Positions 9,675 to 16,973 of a stretch of 64,000 bases of DNA are shown here, piece after piece; the stretch's first letter is position 1; every line of letters begins with the position of its first letter. The notes under the pieces were generated by a model, which was given only the letters and a program-made list of their open reading frames with translations, ran no database searches and was not told the DNA's origin. The DNA lies in contig JACKGZ010000005.1 in NCBI GenBank assembly GCA_020639255.1, forward strand, positions 124,001 to 188,000, read 5' to 3'. This DNA comes from Phycisphaera sp. (lineage in GTDB: Bacteria > Planctomycetota > Phycisphaerae > Phycisphaerales > UBA1924). A program made the position numbers and the translations under genes.

Positions 9675-10184
9675 TTAGAACATCGGTGCCAAACCCGACG
9701 CACGCCTCGCGGCGCTGATCTGGGCGGCGTGGAATCCATCGTGGAACGAGAGCGAGGGGCCGAGCTGAGCAACGGTCTTGGCGAACATCTCGAGTTCGCC
9801 TGTGATGGGCTGCATGAGATCCTCGTCGGTGAGCGCCGCAAACCAGGCTTCGAGCTTCTCGCGGCGTTCGTTCAGCGCGGCCATTAATTCCGTGCGCGTC
9901 GGGTACTTGCTCGAGTCGGCCTCGCACTTGGAGTTCATGCCGAAGAGCTCGTCCCATGACTTGGGAAGCACACCCTCGCCGCCGGCGAGCGTCTTGTAGA
10001 AGAACTCGTCGGTGGTCGCCAGATGCCCCACCACCCACGCGGCGTGGTTGGCGCCGGGGAAGGCGGGCGTGCAGAAGAGTTCGTCGGGGGTCTTCTCCAG
10101 CATCATGTGGAGGAAGCCCCGGCCGAAGCGGAGCGAATCGAGCGTGACTTTGCGGAGATCGGTTTCTGTGGCTGCGTTCGACAT
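9675..10184 (-). CDS. DinB-like four-helix-bundle protein
   Basis: A 169-residue protein of the DinB/YfiT superfamily. A metal site is suggested by histidines in WVVGHLATTDEFF (about residue 54) and in SFHDGFHAAQISAARR near the end. Members are metal-dependent thiol transferases or proteins of unknown role. AAAGGA lies shortly before the ATG. It is the first gene after the promoter at 10233-10261 and is followed by arsR-SRPBCC. DinB-like and AHSA1-like genes commonly sit with such small ArsR regulators. Confidence 0.85.
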   Translation of the reverse strand: MSNAATETDLRKVTLDSLRFGRGFLHMMLEKTPDELFCTPAFPGANHAAWVVGHLATTDEFFYKTLAGGEGVLPKSWDELFGMNSKCEADSSKYPTRTELMAALNERREKLEAWFAALTDEDLMQPITGELEMFAKTVAQLGPSLSFHDGFHAAQISAARRASGLAPMF

Positions 10185-10225
10185 GGGCTTTCAGTCCTTT
10201 CTCGGAGATACATCAATGGGCCTTG

Positions 10226-10249
10226 ATATGTGACTATACAGTCACATAT
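10226..10249. promoter_or_regulatory. perfect 10-4-10 palindrome, probable ArsR operator
   Basis: ATATGTGACT, a 4-nt spacer and AGTCACATAT form a perfect inverted repeat. It overlaps the -10 box of the leftward promoter, 42 nt before the DinB-like start codon, in an AT-rich patch that stands out. A dyad of this size suits a dimeric winged-helix repressor. The ArsR-type gene two positions downstream is the obvious candidate, giving negative autoregulation. Confidence 0.75.
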
Positions 10250-10261
10250 TTCATCCGACAA
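10233..10261 (-). promoter_or_regulatory. sigma-70-like promoter of the DinB/ArsR run
   Basis: Reading leftward, TTGTCG (10256-10261) is followed by a 17-nt spacer and TATAGT (10233-10238). The hexamers match 4 of 6 and 5 of 6 consensus bases. The -10 box lies inside the palindrome, so bound repressor would block polymerase. Confidence 0.6.
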
Positions 10262-10345
10262 GCCAGCTTCTGGCTTTCCTGCAAGAATGCGACTGAGACC
10301 GACATCCTATCATTTTCCAAACTTGAATTGCAAGGCGCACCAAAG

Positions 10346-10897
10346 ATGAAGAAGAAACAACAAGCCCAGCTCTCGATCGGTGGCGTGATCCTCGTCGTCG
10401 TGCTCGTCGCGGCTCAGCAGTTGCTCGGGATCAACCTGCTGGGCGAGAGCAAACCCGCCCCCGAGACGCACCCTACCGAGATCGGGACAGTCGAGTCGCC
10501 GATCGCCGAGTCGACCGCAACGGCAAAGGTCGCCAAGCCCGAAACCGGATCGGCCCCAGCTCGCATCAGCGAAGACGCGATCCGCCAGCTGATCGACAAC
10601 GAGACCTCGGGCGAGATGGTGACCGTCGAAGCGGAGATCGTGAAGGTCCTGCCCGACGACAACGACGGCTCACGTCATCAGCGTCTGCTGCTCGCGCTCG
10701 AAACGGGCGGCACGGTGCTCGTCTCGCACAACATCGACCTGGCGCCCCGCGTGCCGGCCGAGGAGGGCGATGTCATCACCGTCCACGGGCAGTACGAATG
10801 GAACGATCGTGGCGGCGTCATCCACTGGACCCACCACGACCCCAAAGAGTGGCGAGAGGGCGGCTGGATCGAACTCGAGGGCGAGCGATACGAGTAA
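10346..10897 (+). CDS. DUF3465-like exported protein
   Basis: A 183-residue protein. It starts MKKKQQAQ followed by a hydrophobic segment (about 10-30) that acts as a signal or membrane anchor, then a Thr/Pro/Ala linker. Residues about 75-183 match DUF3465: LVSHNIDLAPRVP, then GQYEWNDRGGVIHWTHHDP and a final GWIELEGERY. This small domain resembles an OB-fold and is usually periplasmic. Function is unknown. The start is set at the lysine-rich ATG rather than the in-frame ATG at 10223, which lies across the ArsR palindrome. Confidence 0.82.
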   Translation: MKKKQQAQLSIGGVILVVVLVAAQQLLGINLLGESKPAPETHPTEIGTVESPIAESTATAKVAKPETGSAPARISEDAIRQLIDNETSGEMVTVEAEIVKVLPDDNDGSRHQRLLLALETGGTVLVSHNIDLAPRVPAEEGDVITVHGQYEWNDRGGVIHWTHHDPKEWREGGWIELEGERYE

Positions 10898-11001
10898 ATC
10901 GACACGCCTTGTCGGGGCACACGGAGAATTCACGGACATTCTCGTGGTGGCACACAGGTGTTGTGCCATGCTGTCGGTGTGGTCGCCGCACCTGGAGGAG
11001 A

Positions 11002-11709
11002 ATGATCGTGAAATCAGCAATTCTTGCGTTTGGGCTGCTCTCGACGGCTGCGGCTGCCCAGCCGGTGACCGTTTCGATCGAAGGCCTCGATGCGGACTAT
11101 GAGATCCGAGATCTCGATGGCTTCGGTCTAACCGCACAAGCTGGGACTGATCCACTCCTGAGCGCGGTCTATGACCTGTCTCCGCCAGAAGCGGAGTACC
11201 GCTCGATCTATCAGTTCGATCTCGACGACCTCGGGGTGCAGTTCGCGAGCATCAACTCCGTCACACTCCGGCTGACGCTCGAGAGCATCGATAACTTCCC
11301 GGCTCAGCCCGTGGGGATCTGGGGCTCGTCGAACCTGCGCACGAACCCGGTGCTCGACACCGACGCGGGCGCCGTGAATGAGTACAACGACGCGAGCTAC
11401 AGCGAGTTGGTGGGCGATGCGATCGTGGTCACCAACCCGACGCTCACCGACGTTGTGTACGACATCGACGTCACGACCTTCGTCACCAACCGATACGGCG
11501 AGTTCGATCTCGCGCCGGGCGATAGCGTGCTGATGTTCCGGACGCAGGTGACTTCGGGGTTCGGTGCCGAGTTTTATAACCTTTACTCCGCTGACGCGGC
11601 CTCGGCGTTCCGGCCCTTGCTCATCGTGGACGGCGTCGCGGTGCCAACACCGGCATCGGCGTGCCTGCTCGGGCTTGCCGGCTTGGTTGCTGGCCGGAGA
11701 AGGCGGTAA
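11002..11709 (+). CDS. secreted PEP-CTERM-like protein
   Basis: A 235-residue exported protein. The start is fixed by GGAGGAG at 10994-11000 and a signal peptide (KSAILAFGLLSTAAAAQ). The body is beta-rich and resembles the Disaggregatase-like/DNRLRE type of surface domain. The end is VPTPASACLLGLAGLVAG followed by four arginines, a short PEP-CTERM-like sorting tail: Pro-rich lead, hydrophobic stretch, basic cluster. In this system an exosortase anchors or processes such proteins at the cell surface. No exosortase is in the window. The gene ends 33 bp before uvrB. Confidence 0.75.
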   Translation: MIVKSAILAFGLLSTAAAAQPVTVSIEGLDADYEIRDLDGFGLTAQAGTDPLLSAVYDLSPPEAEYRSIYQFDLDDLGVQFASINSVTLRLTLESIDNFPAQPVGIWGSSNLRTNPVLDTDAGAVNEYNDASYSELVGDAIVVTNPTLTDVVYDIDVTTFVTNRYGEFDLAPGDSVLMFRTQVTSGFGAEFYNLYSADAASAFRPLLIVDGVAVPTPASACLLGLAGLVAGRRRR

Positions 11710-11730
11710 CAACGCGCCGTCCGCCGAACC

Positions 11731-11736
11731 TACGAT
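11731..11736 (+). promoter_or_regulatory. TACGAT -10-like element of uvrB
   Basis: TACGAT ends 6 nt before the uvrB ATG and there is no Shine-Dalgarno. Transcription would begin at or next to the start codon. Confidence 0.5.
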
Positions 11737-11742
11737 CTCTCG

Positions 11743-13953
11743 ATGCAGAGCGATCCAGGCGGATTCAAGGTCGTCAGCCCGTTCGTCCCCACCGGCGATC
11801 AGCCCACGGCGATCGAGGCGCTCGAAGCGCGCGTGCGATCGGGCGAGCAGTACTCGTGCCTGCTCGGCGCGACGGGAACGGGCAAGACGTTCACGATGGC
11901 GCACCTGATCCAGCGCCTCCAGCGGCCGACGCTCGTGCTCAGCCACAACAAAACTCTGGCGGCCCAGCTCTTCGAGGAGTTCAAGGAGCTCTTCCCCGAG
12001 AACAGTGTGAACTACTTCGTCAGCTACTACGACTATTACCAGCCCGAGGCGTACATCCCCCAGCGGGATATCTACATCGAGAAGGACGCAGGGCGCAACG
12101 ATGAGCTCGACCAGCTGCGCCTGGCTGCGACGAGCAACATCCTGAGCCGGCGCGACACGATTGTGGTGTCGAGCGTTTCGTGCATCTTCGGCCTCGGCTC
12201 GCCCGACGCCTACGGCAACAAGGTGCTCACCATCACCAAGGGCGACCGCATCGACCGGCGAGAGTTCTTCCTCGCGCTGAACGACATGCAGTACAAGCGC
12301 GCGGACATGGAGTTCCAACGCGGCATGTTCCGCGTCCGGGGCGACACAATCGACGTCTTCCCCGCATACGAGCAGTTCGCGGTCCGCATCGACCTGTTCG
12401 GCGACGAGATCGAGAAGGTCGAACTCATCAACCCCACATCGGGCGAGCTGCTTGCGGAGGAGTCGCAGTTCTTCCTCTTCCCCGCGGTGCACTACGTGAT
12501 GCCCGAGGAGCAGATGAAGGCCGCCTTGGATGGCATCCGGCTTGAACTCGATGAACGCGTGATGTCCCTGCGTTCGTCCGGGCACCTGCTCGAAGCGCAG
12601 CGTCTGCTCGCACGGACAAAGTACGACCTGGAGATGATGGAAGAGGTCGGGTTCTGCTCCGGGATTGAGAACTACAGCCGGTACATGGACGGGCGCATGC
12701 CGGGCGAGGCGCCGTACACGCTCCTGGATTACTTCGACTTCGCGCCACCGAGAGGCTCTGACGAACGCCCCGGCATGAACGTGCGCCATGTCGAGGAGCT
12801 GCCCCCCCACGTCCGCCCCACGAGCATGGAGGCGCGCAGGCTCCGACCGAATTTCGCTGATTGGCTGCTGATTATCGATGAGAGCCATGTGACATTGCCG
12901 CAGGTCCGCGCGATGTTCAACGGCGACAAGGCACGCAAGGAAGTGCTCGTGAACCACGGGTTCCGTTTGCCCTCGGCGCTCGACAACAGGCCGCTCAGGT
13001 TCGAGGAGTTCGAGAAGTTCGTGCCGCAGATGGTCTTTGTGAGCGCGACGCCCGGGCCCTACGAGCTGGAGAAGACAGGCGGCGAGGTTGCCGAGCAGGT
13101 CATCCGCCCGACGGGGCTCGTCGATCCGGAGATCGAGGTCAAGCCCGCGGATGGGCAGGTGCCCGACCTGCTCGCGCGGTGCGCCGAGCGCGTGGAGAGC
13201 GGCGAGCGCGTCCTGGTCATCGCGCTGACGAAACGCTTGTGCGAGGATCTGACGAGCTACCTCGACGAGCAGGGCATCGCGGCACGCTATCTGCACAGCG
13301 ACATCAGCACGCTCGAGCGGACCGAGATCATCACGGACCTGCGCAAGGGCGAGTACAACGTGCTCGTCGGCGTGAACCTCCTGCGCGAGGGCCTCGATTT
13401 GCCCGAGGTGTCGCTCGTGTGCATCCTGGACGCGGACAAGGAGGGCTTCCTGCGCAGCCCGACCAGCCTGATCCAGCAGATGGGGCGCGCGGCGCGGAAC
13501 GTGAACGCGAAGGTGATCATGTACGCCGACAAGGTGACCCCCGCGATGCGGGCCGCGATGGAGGAGACCGAGCGCCGGCGCGAGAAGCAACTCGCCTTCA
13601 ACGCCGAGCACGGCATCACGCCAAGGACTGTCGAGAAGGCCATCCGTCAGGGCATCGAACTCGAACTCAAGGCCCGGCGCACGGCCCGCGAGGTCATCGG
13701 GGCCACCGACGAGGCGTTCGAGGCCGAGGAGCTTGTTCGTCAGCTCGAAGAGGAGATGCTCGCAGCGGCGGAGAAGACCGAGTTCGAGAAGGCCGCCCAG
13801 CTCCGCGACCAGATCAAGCTCATCCGCGAGGGCAAGGTGGGCGAGAGCGGCAAGGTCCGGCGCTCGGAGCTGACCAAGAAGACGGGCAAGAAGGCCCACG
13901 GCAAGTCGGCGGGAATGCCCGGGGTGCACGCGAAGAAGCGGAAGAAGCGGTAA
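11743..13953 (+). CDS. uvrB: excinuclease ABC subunit B
   Basis: A 736-residue UvrB, the damage-verifying helicase-like subunit of nucleotide excision repair. Walker A GATGTGKT is at 42-49. The beta-hairpin region YYDYYQPEAYIP follows at about 94-105, then helicase motifs (DESHVTLPQ, VSATPGPYE, QMGRAARN). The C-terminal UVR motif FEKAAQLRDQIKLIRE binds UvrA and UvrC. It is longer than the usual ~670 residues because of a basic tail rich in Lys and Gly after the UVR motif. It has no ribosome binding site and a TACGAT box directly before the ATG. uvrA lies 3 kb downstream on the same strand. Confidence 0.98.
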   Translation: MQSDPGGFKVVSPFVPTGDQPTAIEALEARVRSGEQYSCLLGATGTGKTFTMAHLIQRLQRPTLVLSHNKTLAAQLFEEFKELFPENSVNYFVSYYDYYQPEAYIPQRDIYIEKDAGRNDELDQLRLAATSNILSRRDTIVVSSVSCIFGLGSPDAYGNKVLTITKGDRIDRREFFLALNDMQYKRADMEFQRGMFRVRGDTIDVFPAYEQFAVRIDLFGDEIEKVELINPTSGELLAEESQFFLFPAVHYVMPEEQMKAALDGIRLELDERVMSLRSSGHLLEAQRLLARTKYDLEMMEEVGFCSGIENYSRYMDGRMPGEAPYTLLDYFDFAPPRGSDERPGMNVRHVEELPPHVRPTSMEARRLRPNFADWLLIIDESHVTLPQVRAMFNGDKARKEVLVNHGFRLPSALDNRPLRFEEFEKFVPQMVFVSATPGPYELEKTGGEVAEQVIRPTGLVDPEIEVKPADGQVPDLLARCAERVESGERVLVIALTKRLCEDLTSYLDEQGIAARYLHSDISTLERTEIITDLRKGEYNVLVGVNLLREGLDLPEVSLVCILDADKEGFLRSPTSLIQQMGRAARNVNAKVIMYADKVTPAMRAAMEETERRREKQLAFNAEHGITPRTVEKAIRQGIELELKARRTAREVIGATDEAFEAEELVRQLEEEMLAAAEKTEFEKAAQLRDQIKLIREGKVGESGKVRRSELTKKTGKKAHGKSAGMPGVHAKKRKKR

Positions 13954-14013
13954 GCGAACGGGTTCGAGGCTCGGGATTCCGGCGTCTGTCACGGGTTGGC
14001 CGATATCTGAGGC

Positions 14014-15591
14014 ATGAGCGCAGAGCAAACCGTTCCGATCGCGTACGACCACAAGACCGCCGTCGCATTCCGCTGGCTCCGAGCCGGGCTGTGGCGGCAG
14101 AGCCTGATGCGTCTGGGTGTGCTGGCGGGCGATCGCCCGATCGCCAGCTACGGTGGCGGGCAGCACACGATGCGCCTGATGCGATTCATGAGCGAGGTCA
14201 AGGGTGCGCCGAGGGTGCTTGCGATCATCGACGATAATCCGAGCCGGGAACGGATCTCGGGTATCCCGCTGATGCGCCCCGCAGAGATCGATCCCGGCGA
14301 GGTTGCGCTCGTTCTGGTCAGCTCGGACTGGATCGAGGACAAGCTTGTCGAACGCGCCCAAGTGTGGTCGGGCGGCCGGGTTCCGGTCGAGCGTCTCTAC
14401 GCGGGGATGCCTCAGACGGCGCTACACACATTCGAGAACTCGGGCGAACTGGTCGAGTGGCTCCCCGACGGCTCACGCCGCGTGACGGATGAGTTTGGCA
14501 ACACTCGCACCGAGCTGCCGCGAAGCCGCGACGAGCGGGCACCCTCGGCGATCGCGCCGGTGAACGAACGCCGCATCTGGACGATGCGCACGCCTGGGTA
14601 CGAGGTGGGCGTGATCCAGGTCGTGCGCGAACTTGACGGAATGTTCAAGACGCACCAGGTGTATCCCGGCGATCGGCATCGCCCGAATGTCGATCTTCGG
14701 AACGAGGACTTTGCAACGCACGCCGAGCCGGGGCTGGTCACGAAATCGACTCGGGTCAGCGTGATCGGGAGCTGCTTCGCGGCGAACTTCCGGAGCTGGC
14801 TCATCGAGAACGAGTACAACTTCTGCCAGTTCGAAGACGGGCCGTTCGCGGCGTTCGGATCTCTGCGCACCGGGCCGCTGTTCAACACGGGCAGCGTGCG
14901 CCAATTGGCGGAGTGGTCGTACCACGGGATGGACGCGGCCGAGCCGACCTGGAATGTCGGAGGTCGGCTTTGCGATCCGTACCGTAAGTACATCAGCTGG
15001 CCCAGTGAGCGAGACATGTACGCCGAACGCGAGGCCCACTTCGCGGCCGTTCGCGCCATGGTTGCCGAGACGGACGTGCTCATTCTGACGCTCGGTCTGA
15101 GCGAGGTCTGGCGGAACAAGCACGACAAGCGGTGTTTCTATCTGATCCCGCCGCCCGGCGTGCTGGATCTTGAGAAACACGAGCACGCGTTGCAAACCGT
15201 CGACGAATGCCTGTCGGACATCGAACGGTTCTACGCGATCGTCCGCGAGCACAACCCGGCCCTGAGACTGGTGACGACCCTGAGCCCCGTGCCGCTGATG
15301 GCGACGTACTTCGACCGCCACGCCGTGGTGTCCGACGCGGTCAGCAAGGCGACGCTCCGAACGGCCCTGCACTGGTTCTGCCAGAACCACCCCGAGGTGA
15401 TCTACTTCCCCAGCTACGAGATGGCCGTCCGCACACCCGACTGGCCCTACGAGCCCGACAACAGGCATGTCCGGCGTGGACCGGTGGTCGACCGCATCAT
15501 GCGATCGTTCATGCAGCATTACGGCGAGCCGGGCGACCTGCCGTCCCAGGTCTCCGAGGCCAAGCCGGGCGCCGCACACGCGACGGCCTAG
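14014..15591 (+). CDS. GSCFA-domain protein with N-terminal Rossmann-like domain
   Basis: A 525-residue protein. Residues about 245-510 form a GSCFA domain, named after the motif IGSCFAANF at 251-259, with later ILTLGLSEVW and TLSPVPLMATYF segments. This is an SGNH-hydrolase-like fold, so an acyl-esterase role on surface glycans is plausible. Residues about 35-140 are an additional nucleotide-binding-like domain (ASYGGGQHTMRLM, then AIIDDNP, VLVSSDW) resembling the sensing domain found in sugar-modifying enzymes. I have not seen this combination described. The gene ends in TAG, which also begins the TAGCAT box of the next small gene. Confidence 0.8.
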   Translation: MSAEQTVPIAYDHKTAVAFRWLRAGLWRQSLMRLGVLAGDRPIASYGGGQHTMRLMRFMSEVKGAPRVLAIIDDNPSRERISGIPLMRPAEIDPGEVALVLVSSDWIEDKLVERAQVWSGGRVPVERLYAGMPQTALHTFENSGELVEWLPDGSRRVTDEFGNTRTELPRSRDERAPSAIAPVNERRIWTMRTPGYEVGVIQVVRELDGMFKTHQVYPGDRHRPNVDLRNEDFATHAEPGLVTKSTRVSVIGSCFAANFRSWLIENEYNFCQFEDGPFAAFGSLRTGPLFNTGSVRQLAEWSYHGMDAAEPTWNVGGRLCDPYRKYISWPSERDMYAEREAHFAAVRAMVAETDVLILTLGLSEVWRNKHDKRCFYLIPPPGVLDLEKHEHALQTVDECLSDIERFYAIVREHNPALRLVTTLSPVPLMATYFDRHAVVSDAVSKATLRTALHWFCQNHPEVIYFPSYEMAVRTPDWPYEPDNRHVRRGPVVDRIMRSFMQHYGEPGDLPSQVSEAKPGAAHATA

Positions 15592-15594
15592 CAT
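15589..15594 (+). promoter_or_regulatory. TAGCAT -10-like element overlapping a stop codon
   Basis: TAGCAT begins with the stop codon of the GSCFA gene and ends 6 nt before the GTG of the small membrane protein. There is no Shine-Dalgarno sequence. Confidence 0.4.
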
Positions 15595-15600
15595 TCGTCC

Positions 15601-15786
15601 GTGAAGCTGAGCAAGAGAACACTGTCGAACCTCGCGACCTATTTCATGGGCTTCGCCATCGGACTGGTGCTCGTCGGCGTCATCCTGTCGATGAAGCAGA
15701 AGGTCTTCCAGCAGCACCAGGCCCGACAGCAGCAGGCCCAGCAGTCACAACCCGCAACTGGCAGCACACCACCTTCCGGCCCGTAA
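15601..15786 (+). CDS. small single-span membrane protein
   Basis: A 61-residue protein starting at GTG. A basic N-terminus (KLSKRT) leads into one membrane span (about 10-30, TYFMGFAIGLVLVGVILS), then a Gln-rich tail that looks flexible. It has no catalytic residues and no recognised family. It sits 9 bp after the GSCFA gene and 17 bp before the FAD monooxygenase, in the same direction. A structural or regulatory role at the membrane is possible. Because it is short the call rests on hydrophobic pattern and tight packing. Confidence 0.6.
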   Translation: MKLSKRTLSNLATYFMGFAIGLVLVGVILSMKQKVFQQHQARQQQAQQSQPATGSTPPSGP

Positions 15787-15803
15787 GCCCAGAGGTTTGC
15801 CAC

Positions 15804-16925
15804 ATGTCGCAGAATCCGGTCATCGTCGGCGCAGGGCCCGTCGGCCTCGCTGCGGCGTTGTTTCTTGCGAAACGCGGCATCACATCACGCATCATCGAGA
15901 AGCGGCTTGAACGCTCGCACGAGTCGCGTGCCCTAGCGGTCAACCCTCGCACGCTTGATCTTCTGCAGCACACGGGTGTCTCGGAGCGGATGATCGAGCT
16001 CGGGCGCAAACTCCAAGGCGTCAGTTTCTACCGTCATTCGGAGCGCATCGGAACCGTCTCACTCAATGGGCTGCATCCTCGGTATCCGTTCCTCCTGGCG
16101 CTCTCACAATCGACGACCGAGCGGTTGCTTGAGGACGCTCTCACGGCCGCGGGCGGGCGGGTCGAGCGTGGCGTCGAGATGACGCTCTGCCAGCCGAACT
16201 CCCACGGCGTTGATATCGAACTGAGTATTAAAGACCGTGCCGAGCAGACTTCGTGCCCGTGGTTGCTCGCGGCCGACGGCGCCCACAGCACCGCGCGCAA
16301 GTGTCTCGACATCGGGTTCCCCGGCTCGGCGTTCGACAACGACTGGCACCTCGCCGATCTCCCGCTCGAAACATCGCTCGACGCGCAGCACGGTCACGGC
16401 TTTTTCCTCGCTGAGGGCGGGCTCTCGCTGCTCCTCCCCGTCGTCAACGGCGACGAGAAGCCGGGATCACCGCAGATCTGGCGCGTGTTCAGCAACCATC
16501 CCGATCCGCTGCAACACCTCGTCAACGCCCGGCCCGCGGGCGAGCCGGTGTGGTCGTCGAAGTTCCGGATCTCACATCGGCTCGTGGATCGGTTCTCGCA
16601 GGGCGGCGTGTACCTCGCGGGCGACGCGGCGCATATCCACTCGCCGATCGGAGCGCGCGGGATGAACCTCGGCATCGAGGACGCCTGGGTCTTCGCGGAG
16701 CTGGCGGCCAAGGGAGGACTCGATCGATACCACGAACTCAGGCGGCCGGTCGACGCGGCCGTGGTCAGACGCATCGAACGCCTGACACGGTTCGTGTCCA
16801 GCGAATCGGCAGCGGTCCGCTTCGTCCGCCAATGGGTGATGCCGGTGGCGCTGGGCATCCCTGCGGTGACGCACCGGATGCGGCGGATCGCCACGGGGCT
16901 CGACCACCCGATACCCACGCCCTGA
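15804..16925 (+). CDS. FAD-dependent monooxygenase (PheA/TfdB-like)
   Basis: A 373-residue flavoprotein. The N-terminal dinucleotide-binding motif VIVGAGPVGLAAALFLAKRG is followed by an Arg/Glu pair (IEKR). The second FAD motif is GVYLAGDAAHIHSPIGARG with NLGIEDA, typical of aromatic hydroxylases of the UbiH/PheA group. ATG 15804 is used because AGAGG lies at 15791-15795. The substrate is unknown; the family hydroxylates phenols, quinones and related rings using NAD(P)H and oxygen. No ring-cleavage genes are nearby, so a quinone or housekeeping role is as likely as catabolism. Confidence 0.87.
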   Translation: MSQNPVIVGAGPVGLAAALFLAKRGITSRIIEKRLERSHESRALAVNPRTLDLLQHTGVSERMIELGRKLQGVSFYRHSERIGTVSLNGLHPRYPFLLALSQSTTERLLEDALTAAGGRVERGVEMTLCQPNSHGVDIELSIKDRAEQTSCPWLLAADGAHSTARKCLDIGFPGSAFDNDWHLADLPLETSLDAQHGHGFFLAEGGLSLLLPVVNGDEKPGSPQIWRVFSNHPDPLQHLVNARPAGEPVWSSKFRISHRLVDRFSQGGVYLAGDAAHIHSPIGARGMNLGIEDAWVFAELAAKGGLDRYHELRRPVDAAVVRRIERLTRFVSSESAAVRFVRQWVMPVALGIPAVTHRMRRIATGLDHPIPTP

Positions 16926-16959
16926 TGCGATGCGTGCGCTTGCGGGTGATCGGCATCCC

Positions 16960-16965
16960 TAGGAT
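16960..16965 (+). promoter_or_regulatory. TAGGAT -10-like element of uvrA
   Basis: TAGGAT ends 8 nt before the uvrA ATG, with no Shine-Dalgarno. The hexamer equals both copies of the repeat upstream of gcvH. Confidence 0.5.
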
Positions 16966-16973
16966 CGGGCCGT

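Noticed and set aside
11128..14361. Long open frame of 1077 codons on the minus strand across uvrB
   Set aside because: It is a mirror of uvrB in GC-rich sequence: repetitive Leu/Arg/Asp/His composition, no recognisable domain, and uvrB is complete on the other strand.
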